A stretch of DNA of 64,000 nt, taken from Roseibium sp. TrichSKD4. GTDB taxonomy: Bacteria > Pseudomonadota > Alphaproteobacteria > Rhizobiales > Stappiaceae. Shown here piece after piece: positions 43,183 to 52,502 of the stretch. Within the stretch, counting starts at the first letter, position 1, and each line of letters opens with the position of its first letter. Below the pieces are notes generated by a model, which was not told the DNA's origin, ran no database searches, and saw nothing but the letters and a program-made list of their open reading frames with translations. Both the position numbers and the translations under genes were made by a program. The DNA lies in assembly GCF_000148725.1 (NCBI RefSeq), contig NZ_GL476310.1, positions 367,654-431,653 of the forward strand, in the 5' to 3' direction.

Positions 43183-43692
43183 ATGCTTGCCATCATGTCA
43201 CTGGCGTTTCCCTTTCTGGTCATTCGCGCTGCGGTGTCCGACCTTTTGACCATGACAATCCCGAACAAGATCTCCATTGTTTTATGTGTTTTGTTTGCGC
43301 TCTATGCCCCTATTGTTGGGTTGGGTTGGCAAGATATAGGATTGCACCTTGCAGGTGGGGCAGTCGTCTTCGTTGTTTGTTTCTGCATGTTCGCCATGAA
43401 CTGGATGGGCGGAGGGGACGCAAAATTGCTGACGGCTGTGGCTTTGTGGTTCGGTTGGTCAGCAGACTTGCTCAACTTTCTTTTCGCCACAGCTGTTTTT
43501 GGGATGCTGCTTACCCTGTTCCTGATTTTGATCCGGCCTGTTTTGGTTCTGCCCGAACGTCTTGCTCGGATCGAATGGCTGACACATCTTCTTCATCCCA
43601 AAACGGGTATTCCTTATGGTCTGGCGATTGCCGCTGGCGCATTGTTGGTTTACCCAACGTCTCCTTTGTACGGCGCTCTAAACCTTCCGTAA
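43183..43692 (+). CDS. cpaA: CpaA/TadV prepilin peptidase
   Basis: A24-family aspartic protease in the inner membrane that cleaves Flp and TadE/F leaders. About 169 residues and five or six hydrophobic helices. The two catalytic Asp are in AAVSDLLTMTIPNK and MGGGDAKLLTA (GxGD). ATG 43183 (CGGAG 7 bases upstream) is preferred over GTG-type starts further upstream at 43138. Followed by a 169-bp AT-rich gap before cpaB. Confidence 0.92.
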   Translation: MLAIMSLAFPFLVIRAAVSDLLTMTIPNKISIVLCVLFALYAPIVGLGWQDIGLHLAGGAVVFVVCFCMFAMNWMGGGDAKLLTAVALWFGWSADLLNFLFATAVFGMLLTLFLILIRPVLVLPERLARIEWLTHLLHPKTGIPYGLAIAAGALLVYPTSPLYGALNLP

Positions 43693-43747
43693 CTTTGAAA
43701 GAGTAAATAGTCGGATTAACTTGCAAAGTTGACTTGATTCAAATTTA

Positions 43748-43762
43748 TTAATTTTAGTTTAC
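43748..43762. promoter_or_regulatory. CtrA-like box upstream of cpaB
   Basis: TTAA-N7-TTAC matches the alphaproteobacterial CtrA full site TTAA-N7-TTAA with one difference, in the AT-rich gap 100 bp before the cpaB start. CtrA controls Tad pilus genes in Caulobacter, so this is plausible, but AT-rich DNA gives such matches by chance. Confidence 0.35.
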
Positions 43763-43861
43763 CAAATAATATCACTACAAATTAACCATGTTTTGACGAT
43801 TACCTTGGCAATATCGTTGGTGAACAGGTGCACATGCGCCGAAGACCACGGATATTGTATC

Positions 43862-44632
43862 ATGAAGTACGCACGATTGGCGATTTTGGGAGTTGCAGTG
43901 GGTGCTGGCCTATTGGCCGCCCGCCTTGTGTCAACATCCGCACCCGAGCCAGAGCCCGTTGCGGAAGTAACTGCTCCAACGATCGAGAAAACCGAGGTGC
44001 TTGTTGCCTCGTCCGATATCACTCTTGGCAGCAAGTTGGGGGGTAGTGATTTCACATGGGCGTCTTGGCCCACGGAAGCTCTGCCTGCCGGCGTCCTTAC
44101 CAAGGATGATGATCCTGAGGCCATGGAGAGGCTTGTCGGACAAGTCACGCGGACGCCGATCTTCTCCGGCGAGCCAATTCGCGAAGAACGGCTTATCCGG
44201 ACGGACAAGGGCTTTATGGCGGCAATCCTTCCAAAAGGAATGCGCGCCATCGCTGTTAGTGTTGAGGCGGAAACCACTGCTGGTGGCTTCATCCTTCCCG
44301 GCGACAAGGTCGATGTTATTCTTACAAAAGCAAGTGGTGAAACTGGATCTGCAGTTTCGAACACAATCCTTGAGAATGTACGGGTGCTCGCAATTGATGC
44401 TGTAACGGCAGGTGATCAGGACGAGAAAAACGTTTCGCCGGACCGCACTGCGACACTTGAGCTCAACCTGCCTCAATCCGAGATCATCTCTCAGGCCCAA
44501 CAGGTTGGCACAATTTCTCTGGCCTTGCGCAGCGCTCAGGACTCTGCGGACAACGCGGAGCAGACTGTACGCCGCAAGCGGGCCGTCAACTTCGTGAAAT
44601 ACGGACTTACAAGCCAGGCAGCATCGCAATGA
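43862..44632 (+). CDS. cpaB: CpaB/RcpC Flp pilus assembly protein
   Basis: Periplasmic protein of 256 residues with an N-terminal membrane anchor or signal (MKYARLAILGVAVGAGLLAARLV). A SAF domain follows (VLVASSDITLGSKLGGSDFTWASWP; GEPIREERLI), then the RcpC/CpaB domain (AIAVSVEAETTAGGFILPGDKVDVIL). It probably couples peptidoglycan or the secretin to the inner-membrane machine. ATG 43862 chosen because it starts the signal sequence. The stop overlaps cpaC in ATGA. Confidence 0.92.
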   Translation: MKYARLAILGVAVGAGLLAARLVSTSAPEPEPVAEVTAPTIEKTEVLVASSDITLGSKLGGSDFTWASWPTEALPAGVLTKDDDPEAMERLVGQVTRTPIFSGEPIREERLIRTDKGFMAAILPKGMRAIAVSVEAETTAGGFILPGDKVDVILTKASGETGSAVSNTILENVRVLAIDAVTAGDQDEKNVSPDRTATLELNLPQSEIISQAQQVGTISLALRSAQDSADNAEQTVRRKRAVNFVKYGLTSQAASQ

Positions 44633-46092
44633 GAACCTTGAACATGCAAAACATCGTCGGTGCTCGAAAGCACACCGGACTGGTCAGCATTGCAGCCAAG
44701 GTGTGCGCTGGCATCGCTTTAGTCCTCTCCCTCGCAGGTGTTCCAGAGCCTGCTGCAGCGCAAGGCGCCTTCGAGAAAAGAGTTCATGTCGCCTCTGGCG
44801 AACGTGTATCCAGTCGCCTCTTGAGTGTGGGCGTAGGCCGGTCAGTCATCATTGACACCGCTGAAGCCGTTGCAGACGTTCTGGTCTCCAACCCCGGCGT
44901 AGCAGATGCTGTCGTTCGCACACCCAACCGGATCTTCGTCCTTGGCAACAAGGCAGGGCAAGCCAATCTGGTTCTCTTCAGCCGCACCGGCCGGGAATTG
45001 GCCAGCTTTAACCTGCGCGTAGAGCCAGATACATCGGACCTCGTTCGGTTCATCCAAAAATACGTACCTGGTTCCAACATCGAAGCTCAATCGCTTAACG
45101 GCAACATCATCCTGTCGGGTACCGCTGCCAACGCTGCTGATGCGCAACGGGCTGCTGATCTGGCTGCTCGTTATGCCGGAGATGGCAAAAAGGCGACCGA
45201 CATCCTGAACATGATCACCGTTGATGGCGAAGATCAGGTGCACTTGAAAGTCACGGTTGCCGAAGTCGACCGCGAAGTGATCAAGCAGCTTGGTGTACAG
45301 CTGAACGGCGAGATAAAAATTGGTAATTTTGGGTTCGGATTTGCCAACGATACGTCCTTTAATGCGGGAACGTCAGTCGCGCAGCAAACGACACGATTAG
45401 CGGGGGAGCTTGTCTCGGGCGGAACCACAATCGGCGCCGAAGTCAAGGCGTTGCAACGTGAAGGCATTGTTAAAACGCTTGCCGAGCCGACGCTGACTGC
45501 AATTTCAGGCGAAAATGCAAGCTTCCTTGCTGGTGGTGAGTTCCCGATCCCGATATCGCAAGACGGCAACGAGGTCACCGTCGAGTTCAAGAAATTCGGT
45601 GTCGGTCTCGACTTTACCCCGATAGTTCTATCGGGCGGGCGTATCAGCCTGAAGATTACCACAGAGGTCAGTGAACTCAGCTCGGACGGTGCCGTCAACA
45701 TCGGTACTCTGACGATCCCGGCTTTGAAAGTCCGCCGCGCGGAATCCACCTTGGAACTGCCATCCGGTGGCACCTTGGTCATGGCCGGTCTGCTGCAGGA
45801 AAGCTATCGGCAATCCGTCAACGGTGTTCCCGGTCTGATGAACCTGCCTGTGCTCGGGTCATTGTTCAAAAGTCGTGACTTCTTGCGCAGCCAGACCGAG
45901 TTGGTGGTGTTCGTTACCCCCTACATTGTCAATCCGATCGCAGCCTCAAAGGTTCAGCGCCCGGACAAAAACCTGGCCCCCGCCAACGATTCCGAAACAC
46001 TCTTCTTGAACCGGTTGAACAAGATTTACCGGGCCAACGGGCAGAACGCCCAAGCTCCGTATCACGGTCAAGTCGGCTTCATCTACAAGTAA
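44629..46092 (+). CDS. cpaC: CpaC/RcpA outer-membrane secretin
   Basis: Secretin of 487 residues forming the outer-membrane pore for the pilus. Signal peptide up to PAAAQGAF; a T2SS/T3SS pil_N domain (SVIIDTAEAVADVLVSNPGVADAVV); a BON-like domain (QSLNGNIILSGTAANAADAQRA); and the secretin core (GEFPIPISQDGNEVTVEFKKFGVGLDFTP; LELPSGGTLVMAGLLQE; PVLGSLFKSRDFLRSQTELVVFVTPYIV). Complete and well conserved. Confidence 0.94.
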   Translation: MRTLNMQNIVGARKHTGLVSIAAKVCAGIALVLSLAGVPEPAAAQGAFEKRVHVASGERVSSRLLSVGVGRSVIIDTAEAVADVLVSNPGVADAVVRTPNRIFVLGNKAGQANLVLFSRTGRELASFNLRVEPDTSDLVRFIQKYVPGSNIEAQSLNGNIILSGTAANAADAQRAADLAARYAGDGKKATDILNMITVDGEDQVHLKVTVAEVDREVIKQLGVQLNGEIKIGNFGFGFANDTSFNAGTSVAQQTTRLAGELVSGGTTIGAEVKALQREGIVKTLAEPTLTAISGENASFLAGGEFPIPISQDGNEVTVEFKKFGVGLDFTPIVLSGGRISLKITTEVSELSSDGAVNIGTLTIPALKVRRAESTLELPSGGTLVMAGLLQESYRQSVNGVPGLMNLPVLGSLFKSRDFLRSQTELVVFVTPYIVNPIAASKVQRPDKNLAPANDSETLFLNRLNKIYRANGQNAQAPYHGQVGFIYK

Positions 46093-46106
46093 GGGCGGAC
46101 GAGAAA

Positions 46107-46820
46107 ATGGTAATGAATATGACATCCCGATCTCGCACGGCCATTGGCGCCACATTCTTCGTGTCTCTCCTTCTGGCCGGGTGTAACTCCCAGACAGTTG
46201 GTCAAAACAACAGCAACCTGGCTGCCACAAACTACCAGCTTCGGCACCCAATTGTTGTAACCGAACAGCCAGAAGTTCTGGACTTACCGATTGGTGCCCA
46301 TATGCGGAACCTCAATGGACCGCTGCGCGGAACGGTGAAAGCCTTTGGTGCGGACTCTCGCAAAAAAGGAAATGGAAGGGTGGAGATCCTTGTGCCCTCC
46401 GGTGGACGGAATGAAGCGGCTGTCCATGCGCTAGTTCCCCAGATCCGCAGCTCTCTAAAAGCGGGCGGTCTCTCAGGTGGTGCGATATCGACCCGCAGCT
46501 ATGCGGTTGATAACCCATCCGCAGATGCTCCAATCCGTCTGTCTTATCCGCGCATTCAGGCCACCGCTGGCCCTTGCGGAACCTGGAACGGCGATATCGG
46601 CAGAACTTTTGATCGAAATGTCGATTACGAAAACTATGGCTGCGCGACACAGTCCAATCTGGCTGCAATGGTTGAGAACCCCTCGGATCTTCTGACACCT
46701 CGTGCGTCTGCTCCCGCTGACCGCATGCGTCGTGCAAACGTGGTTGAGAAATACCGCGCAGGAGAGGCAACAGCCAGTAGTGTTCAGGAGGGTCTAGGTA
46801 CCCAGGTATCGGATCAGTGA
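46107..46820 (+). CDS. cpaD: CpaD pilus assembly lipoprotein
   Basis: Outer-membrane-associated lipoprotein of 237 residues; lipobox LLLAGC near residue 25. The C-terminal part has the CpaD features: paired Cys in GPCGTWNGDIG and NYGCATQSNLAAMVENPSDLLTPR. It helps the CpaC secretin. In-frame ATG 46119 is an alternative start that still leaves a complete signal. 14 bp after cpaC. Confidence 0.92.
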   Translation: MVMNMTSRSRTAIGATFFVSLLLAGCNSQTVGQNNSNLAATNYQLRHPIVVTEQPEVLDLPIGAHMRNLNGPLRGTVKAFGADSRKKGNGRVEILVPSGGRNEAAVHALVPQIRSSLKAGGLSGGAISTRSYAVDNPSADAPIRLSYPRIQATAGPCGTWNGDIGRTFDRNVDYENYGCATQSNLAAMVENPSDLLTPRASAPADRMRRANVVEKYRAGEATASSVQEGLGTQVSDQ

Positions 46821-46827
46821 GGGTGAC

Positions 46828-48117
46828 ATGAGTACAAACGCCAACACAACATTAGCTACCATGGAGGCATCGGAGCCACAAGTCGGCACTCCATCCTCTA
46901 TTCCTGAGAATTCTTATCTGGCTCCCGTGCCGCGTGTTTCAATCCAGGCCTTTTGTTTGAACGAGCAAACGGCTCGGACCCTGGAAGCTGCTGGTGAAGA
47001 CCGCCGTATGGCCAAAGCGCATACAAAGGTTCACCTGGGGGGGATCAAGGCTGCGATCGAACATTTTTCGCAAGCCCCGACACCCAATCTCATTGTGATC
47101 GAGGTTGCCGCGCAATCGGGCGACGTGTTGGCCCAGCTCGACATGTTGGCCGAGTATTGTGATGCCGGAACACGGGTTATCGTGATCGGTGATCTGAACG
47201 ACGTTAAGCTGTATCGGGATTTGGTGCAGGCAGGTGTCAGTGATTATCTTGTGACACCAGTGGACATCTATCAATTGATCGGGTCGGTCAGCAATCTATA
47301 TGCCGATCCAACGGCCGAACCCCTTGGCCGTGCGGTTGCCTTCTTCGGAGTGAAGGGCGGCTGCGGCTCCTCGACAGTTGCTCACAACACAGGCTGGTCA
47401 ATCTCTCGCCAGTTTCAACACGATGTTGTAGTTGCCGATTTGGACCTTCCGTTTGGAACAGCTGGCCTTGATTTCAATCAGGATCCTATTCAGGGAATTC
47501 ATGAAGCGATTTCGGCGCCGGACCGTTTGGATCAGACACTTTTGGACCGCATCCTTGCCAAGTGCTCGGAGCACTTGAGCCTGCTTGCAGCACCGGCGAC
47601 ACTCGACAAAACATATGATCATGGCGAAGCAGCGTTTGAGATCCTGCTAGACGTCATGCGCGCTTCTACACCATCGATTGTTCTAGACGTGCCACATGTT
47701 TGGAACGGATGGACCAGAAACGTTCTGACCACCGCCGATGAAGTAGTAATTGTTGCTGAGCCTGACTTGGCAAATCTTCGAAACGCAAAGAACGTGGTGG
47801 ATGTTCTGTCCCAGCTGCGTCCAAACGACAACGCGCCGAGGTTGGTGATCAACCGCGTCAACGTTCCAAAACGACCGGAGATTAAACCGGATGAGTTTGC
47901 AGCCGCGCTGGGGCTGGAGCTGGCGGCAGAAATTCCGTTTGAGCCACAGCTTTTTGGGACGGCAGCAAACAACGGTCAGATGATTTCGGAGATCAACGGC
48001 AAACACGCCATTTCTGAGACATTTTCTGATTTGGCAAACACAGTTCTCGGCAAGGCTGTTCCGACGAAGTCAAAAAAGTCTGCGCTTAGCAGCCTGATGG
48101 CGAAACTCGGAAAGTAA
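46828..48117 (+). CDS. cpaE: CpaE/TadZ pilus localisation ATPase
   Basis: Protein of 429 residues. Residues about 60-165 resemble a receiver domain without a clear phospho-Asp site (LIVIEVAAQSGDVLAQLDML). A MinD/ParA-like ATPase follows, with a deviant Walker A FFGVKGGCGSSTVAHN and VVADLDLPFGTAGLDF. TadZ/CpaE directs the Tad machine to a cell pole or focus. 7 bp after cpaD. Confidence 0.93.
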   Translation: MSTNANTTLATMEASEPQVGTPSSIPENSYLAPVPRVSIQAFCLNEQTARTLEAAGEDRRMAKAHTKVHLGGIKAAIEHFSQAPTPNLIVIEVAAQSGDVLAQLDMLAEYCDAGTRVIVIGDLNDVKLYRDLVQAGVSDYLVTPVDIYQLIGSVSNLYADPTAEPLGRAVAFFGVKGGCGSSTVAHNTGWSISRQFQHDVVVADLDLPFGTAGLDFNQDPIQGIHEAISAPDRLDQTLLDRILAKCSEHLSLLAAPATLDKTYDHGEAAFEILLDVMRASTPSIVLDVPHVWNGWTRNVLTTADEVVIVAEPDLANLRNAKNVVDVLSQLRPNDNAPRLVINRVNVPKRPEIKPDEFAAALGLELAAEIPFEPQLFGTAANNGQMISEINGKHAISETFSDLANTVLGKAVPTKSKKSALSSLMAKLGK

Positions 48118-48157
48118 TTTAGGGCCAAAGGTCGTAATAGCAGGGGTTTTTGACGAC

Positions 48158-49633
48158 ATGTTCGGAAGACGTGGGACAACTCAAGGGCGGGCGGAGCAGG
48201 GAGGGCAAATTCCAGCTCCTGTCATGCCGCAAGCCGAGCCTGCCCCGGTTGCTGCCGCAGCGCCAAGCCCGGCGCCCGCGGCACCAGAGCCCGTCCAGAA
48301 AGCGGCGCCACCACCACCGCCGGCCCCTGAACCTGCACCGGCCAAAGAGAAGAACAACGAGTACTACCAGACAAAGGCTCAAATCTTCAACGCGCTTGTT
48401 GAGGCAATCGATCTGTCTCAGCTTGGACGGCTTGATGCTGATGAGGCTCGGGACGAAATCCGGGACGTCATCAACGACATCATTTCGCTCAAGAACCTCG
48501 TTATGTCGATCTCCGAGCAGGAAGACTTGCTCGAGGATATCTGTAACGATGTTTTGGGTTACGGGCCTCTGGAACCGTTGCTGGCTCGTGATGACATCGC
48601 CGATATTATGGTGAATGGTGCTCATACCGTCTACATTGAGACATTGGGCAAAACCAACATCACCAACATCAAGTTTCGCGATAACGCGCAGCTTATGAAC
48701 ATATGCCAGCGGATTGTGAGCCAGGTCGGTCGTCGTGTTGATGACTCCAGTCCGATTTGTGACGCTCGTCTTCCGGACGGGTCACGTGTGAATGTTATCG
48801 CACCGCCGCTATCGATCGATGGCCCTGCGCTTACAATTCGTAAGTTTAAGAAAGACAAGTTGACCCTTGATCAGCTTGTCCGCTTTGGTGCGATTACACC
48901 GGAAGGCGCAGCCGTGCTGCAGATCATTGGGCGAAGCCGATGCAACGTGTTGATTTCCGGCGGCACGGGTTCTGGTAAGACCACCCTCTTGAACTGTTTG
49001 ACTGCATACATCGAAAGTGATGAGCGCATCATCACTTGCGAAGATTCCGCGGAACTTCAGCTTCAGCAGCCCCACGTAGTCCGATTGGAAACACGGCCTC
49101 CGAACATCGAAGGCGAGGGGCAAATCACCATGACAGACCTCGTAAAGAACTGTCTGCGTATGCGCCCTGAACGCATCATCGTTGGTGAGGTTCGTGGCTC
49201 TGAGGCTTTCGACTTGCTTCAGGCCATGAACACAGGCCACGACGGTTCTATGGGCACGCTGCACGCCAACACACCGCGCGAGGCTCTTTCACGCCTGGAA
49301 TCGATGATTACTATGGGGGGCTTTTCCCTCCCGTCCAGAACTTTGCGTGAAATGATCTGTTCATCGATTGATGTGATTGTGCAGGCATCTCGCCTTAGAG
49401 ACGGGTCCCGTCGGATCACGCACATTACCGAGGTACTTGGTATGGAGGGCGACGTCATTATTACGCAAGACCTCTTCCTGTACGAAATGATGGGCGAAGA
49501 CGCGAACGACAAAATCATCGGCCGACACAGGTCCACAGGGATTGGGCGACCGAAGTTTTGGGATAAGGCGCGGTATTACGGCGAGGAAGCACGTCTCGCG
49601 CAGGCGTTGGATGATGCGGCTGTGGCCGATTAA
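48158..49633 (+). CDS. cpaF: CpaF/TadA secretion ATPase
   Basis: Hexameric type II/IV secretion ATPase of 491 residues that powers pilus assembly. A low-complexity Pro/Ala stretch covers residues about 15-65. The core has Walker [15 protein letters not shown], the Asp box [11 protein letters not shown], Walker [20 protein letters not shown] and the His box [12 protein letters not shown]. It begins 40 bp after cpaE and is followed 14 bp later by tadB. Confidence 0.95.
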   Translation: MFGRRGTTQGRAEQGGQIPAPVMPQAEPAPVAAAAPSPAPAAPEPVQKAAPPPPPAPEPAPAKEKNNEYYQTKAQIFNALVEAIDLSQLGRLDADEARDEIRDVINDIISLKNLVMSISEQEDLLEDICNDVLGYGPLEPLLARDDIADIMVNGAHTVYIETLGKTNITNIKFRDNAQLMNICQRIVSQVGRRVDDSSPICDARLPDGSRVNVIAPPLSIDGPALTIRKFKKDKLTLDQLVRFGAITPEGAAVLQIIGRSRCNVLISGGTGSGKTTLLNCLTAYIESDERIITCEDSAELQLQQPHVVRLETRPPNIEGEGQITMTDLVKNCLRMRPERIIVGEVRGSEAFDLLQAMNTGHDGSMGTLHANTPREALSRLESMITMGGFSLPSRTLREMICSSIDVIVQASRLRDGSRRITHITEVLGMEGDVIITQDLFLYEMMGEDANDKIIGRHRSTGIGRPKFWDKARYYGEEARLAQALDDAAVAD

Positions 49634-49653
49634 CTTAGTGAGTATGAGTGGCC

Positions 49654-50676
49654 ATGAATAGTCTGGATGCATTGATGACCGGTGATATGACTGCTTTGGC
49701 GGTTATGGGTTTGGTTATGCTCAGCATAGGTGGCGTTTTATTTGCGTTGCTTCAGCCGGCAATGAGTTCGGACAAACGACGCAGTCAGCGGATTTCGACG
49801 ATCAAGGGTGTGGACGGCAAAACTCCTGGTCTTGCAATTCGCAACCGGGACGCAGACAAGCGTCGGAAATCCGTCAAAGACCAGCTTGATCAACTGGAGC
49901 AGCGCACGCAGCAAAAAAATGCGATGCGAGACAAACCATCGCTTCGCCTGCGCATTGAGCAGGCTGGATTGTCTTGGGATGTGAAACGGTTCATCCAGAT
50001 CAGCATTGTTACTGGCGTACTGGCTACGGTTATCTTCTATTTCTTCTCCGGCAATGTGCTAATCGCCCTTTTGGGAGGGTTTGCAGGCGCGTTTGGTCTT
50101 CCTCGCTTTTACATCAACCGTCGCCGCAAAAAGCGGTTCACGGCCTTCATGGAAGAATTGCCGAATGGGGTGGACATCATCGTTCGCGGTGTCAAAGCAG
50201 GATTGCCTCTTGGAGACTGTGTTCGCGTTGTGTCAACAGAAGCAAAGGACCCAGTTTCAACTGAGTTTGCGAAAATTCTGGAAACACAGAAAATGGGTGT
50301 GTCCCTTGCGGAAGCCTTTATGAAGCTGCCCGAACGCGTTCCGCTCCCAGAAGCGAACTTTTTCGCAATTGTGGTTGCGATCCAGCAGTCATCTGGTGGT
50401 GGGCTTTCTGAAGCTCTAAACAACCTGTCCCGTGTTTTGCGTGGCCGGAAAGCCCTGAAACGCAAAATCGTTGCTTTGAGTTCTGAAGCGAAATCCTCCG
50501 CGGGGATCATCGGTGCCATGCCCGTTTTGATCTCGCTAGCGCTCTTCTTCATTGCTCCGGACTACATCAATATCCTGCTGACCACGACAGCGGGGCACAT
50601 TGTCATTGCTGGCTGTATCACCTGGATGCTTATTGGCATCCTCGTCATGCGACAGATGATCAACTTCGATTTCTAG
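49654..50676 (+). CDS. tadB: TadB inner-membrane platform protein
   Basis: T2SSF/GspF-domain protein of about 340 residues with N-terminal, central and C-terminal hydrophobic helices. Typical segments: FMEELPNGVDIIVRGVKAGLPLGDCVRVV, ALNNLSRVLRGRKALKRKIVALSSEAKSSA. Forms the membrane platform with TadC. Start is either GTG 49648 or ATG 49654; ribosome sites are weak for both. 12 bp separate it from tadC. Confidence 0.92.
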   Translation: MNSLDALMTGDMTALAVMGLVMLSIGGVLFALLQPAMSSDKRRSQRISTIKGVDGKTPGLAIRNRDADKRRKSVKDQLDQLEQRTQQKNAMRDKPSLRLRIEQAGLSWDVKRFIQISIVTGVLATVIFYFFSGNVLIALLGGFAGAFGLPRFYINRRRKKRFTAFMEELPNGVDIIVRGVKAGLPLGDCVRVVSTEAKDPVSTEFAKILETQKMGVSLAEAFMKLPERVPLPEANFFAIVVAIQQSSGGGLSEALNNLSRVLRGRKALKRKIVALSSEAKSSAGIIGAMPVLISLALFFIAPDYINILLTTTAGHIVIAGCITWMLIGILVMRQMINFDF

Positions 50677-50688
50677 GGAGCCGTGAAA

Positions 50689-51669
50689 ATGTCGTTCGCC
50701 GGAATGGACTTTACGCAGGTTATCACAGCGATCATGGCGATGATCTGTGTGAGCGGAACTCTCTATGTATTAATCATGCCTCTTTTTGAGCGTGATGGTC
50801 TCAAGAGCCGAATGAAAAGCGTTGCTCTTGAGCGGGATGAGATCCGCATGCGAGAGCGTGCGCGTCTGAACAATGCGGGAAAAGACGGACGGGGGTCATT
50901 GCGTGGCTCTCAGCCCACACAGCGCATGAAGGATTTGACCGAGCGCTTTAACCTGCAATCGGTGCTAACCGATAAAGAAGTCAAAATGAGGCTGGCACAA
51001 GCCGGCTTCCGGGGGCCGGGGCCTATTTATAAATATGCGCTTGGTCGGGTGTTCGCGCCGCCAGTTCTATTCGTTGTGTCCTTATTTTATGCCACCGCTG
51101 TCATGGGCTACGGGTTCTTGACAGGTTTGTTGGTTGGAGCCGCGTTCGCAGGACTTGGCTATTTCGTTCCAAACATTTATCTGCAAAACACGATTGAGAA
51201 ACGTCAGAAAGCAATCGGTCGCGCATGGCCGGACGCACTGGATTTGATGCTAATCTGCGTCGAATCCGGCATGTCTATTGAAGTGGCAATGCAGAAGGTA
51301 GCCGATGAAATCGGGGTGCAATCCGCAGATCTTGCTGAGGAACTAACACTGACCACCGCAGAGCTCTCCTATTTGCAAGACAGGAGAATTGCTTTCGAAA
51401 ATCTCGGCAACCGGACAGGAATGGACAACATCAAGAACGTTGTCATGGCCCTGATCCAGGCCGAGCGGTATGGTACGCCTGTCGCCAAGGCGCTTCGTGC
51501 AATGTCTGATGATACCCGGGATCAGCGGATGCAGGAGGCAGAGAAAAAAGCTGCCTCGTTGCCGCCGAAGCTCACCGTTCCCATGATCGTCTTCTTTCTA
51601 CCGGTATTGTTTGCGGTCATTATGACACCGGCTATTCTTCAAATCATGGATGTCATGGGCGGTCGATAG
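50689..51669 (+). CDS. tadC: TadC inner-membrane platform protein
   Basis: Second T2SSF-domain platform protein, about 326 residues, shaped like TadB: RAWPDALDLMLICVESGMSIEVAMQKV and RYGTPVAKALRAMSDDTRDQRMQEAEKKAASLPPKLTVPM. GGGAG ends 8 bases before ATG 50689 but only 2 before an in-frame GTG at 50683, so the ATG is preferred. Last gene of the rightward tad operon, closed by a strong terminator. Confidence 0.92.
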   Translation: MSFAGMDFTQVITAIMAMICVSGTLYVLIMPLFERDGLKSRMKSVALERDEIRMRERARLNNAGKDGRGSLRGSQPTQRMKDLTERFNLQSVLTDKEVKMRLAQAGFRGPGPIYKYALGRVFAPPVLFVVSLFYATAVMGYGFLTGLLVGAAFAGLGYFVPNIYLQNTIEKRQKAIGRAWPDALDLMLICVESGMSIEVAMQKVADEIGVQSADLAEELTLTTAELSYLQDRRIAFENLGNRTGMDNIKNVVMALIQAERYGTPVAKALRAMSDDTRDQRMQEAEKKAASLPPKLTVPMIVFFLPVLFAVIMTPAILQIMDVMGGR

Positions 51670-51706
51670 AGCTTGCCGACGAAGAGAGTAATCCCAAACA
51701 AAAAAG

Positions 51707-51736
51707 AGAACCCGGGCTAACTTTAGCCCGGGTTCT
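51707..51736. terminator. Bidirectional terminator between tadC and tadD
   Basis: Perfect 13-bp inverted repeat AGAACCCGGGCTA / TAGCCCGGGTTCT with a 4-base loop between convergent genes. An A-run lies on the left (T-run for the minus strand) and TTATCTTT on the right, so it can stop transcription from both sides. Confidence 0.85.
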
Positions 51737-51761
51737 TATCTTTGAAGATTTGGTATTACAT

Positions 51762-52502
51762 TCATCCCCGGTTCTGGAGCATTGTTTTCAAGTAAGCGAT
51801 ATTGGCTTCGGCTTGTTTCGGATCCAACTCAGCCGTTGCGACTTTCTCAGCTTCTGAAAACTTGCCCTGCACACCAAGAACCAGAGCCAGATTTTGACGA
51901 ACCCGACTATCGGCGGTTGGGAGCGCAGATGCTTTGCGAAGGGTGTATTCGGCTTCCGGGAGCTTGTTGGACAATAGGTAAGACAGACCCAGATTGTTGA
52001 GTAGGCTCGCGTCATCAGGGACGATTTTGAGAGCTTGCTGATACACTTGTCGGGCGTTTTCGTGCCTACCCATCTGATCAAGGACAGCTCCTTCGGCGGA
52101 GAGCAATTTCCAGTCTGGGTTTTGCGGATCCTGCGCCTGCTTTATGACGCTGAGTGCTTCAGGAAGTTCGCCGTTCATTGCGAGCACTTTCCCGTAGGCG
52201 CTGGCAATTTCCTTGTCCCTCGGATTGGCTATCACACCACTGCGGAGCACGGCCTTGGCCTGCGGAAATTGTTCATTTGCACTCAAGGCTTCTGAGTAGC
52301 CCAAGATGGCTCGGCGGTTTTTCCGGTCTTTCTCATAGGCTTGCGCCCAATAAGCGACTGCCTGTCGAGCCTCGGAGGTTCCCGGTCGAGCATTCACGTT
52401 TTGTGTTGCTGAAGAATGCGTTCCGACATTGCCCCGATTGGATGAAGCGCACCCGCCGAGAATGGTAAGGGCGGAAATCAGAGCTGTTATACCAACCGTC
52501 AA
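51762..52502 (-). pseudogene. tadD: tadD (TPR lipoprotein), main part, cut off from its N-terminus by IS630
   Basis: Encodes the TadD-type TPR protein (repeats such as RRAILGYSEALSANEQFPQA, DDASLLNNLGLSYLLSNKLPEAEYTLRKA), a lipoprotein that supports CpaC secretin assembly. The lipobox ALTILGGC is present, but the frame now begins inside an IS630 end: the only start is TTG 52502, giving MTVGITALISALTILGGC with no basic residues and no ribosome site. The missing basic leader is probably the 57-bp piece at 53655-53711. Expression may persist by re-initiation after the transposase stop (52506), which lies 3 bases upstream. Call it disrupted rather than certainly dead. Confidence 0.72.

Noticed and set aside
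46312-46770. 152-codon minus frame opposite cpaD
   Set aside because: Antisense to a conserved pilus gene, His/Arg-rich, no start site or homology.
48241-48360. Repeat-rich GCC/CCG tract as a structural DNA repeat
   Set aside because: It encodes the Pro/Ala-rich linker at the N-terminus of CpaF, which is common in this family.
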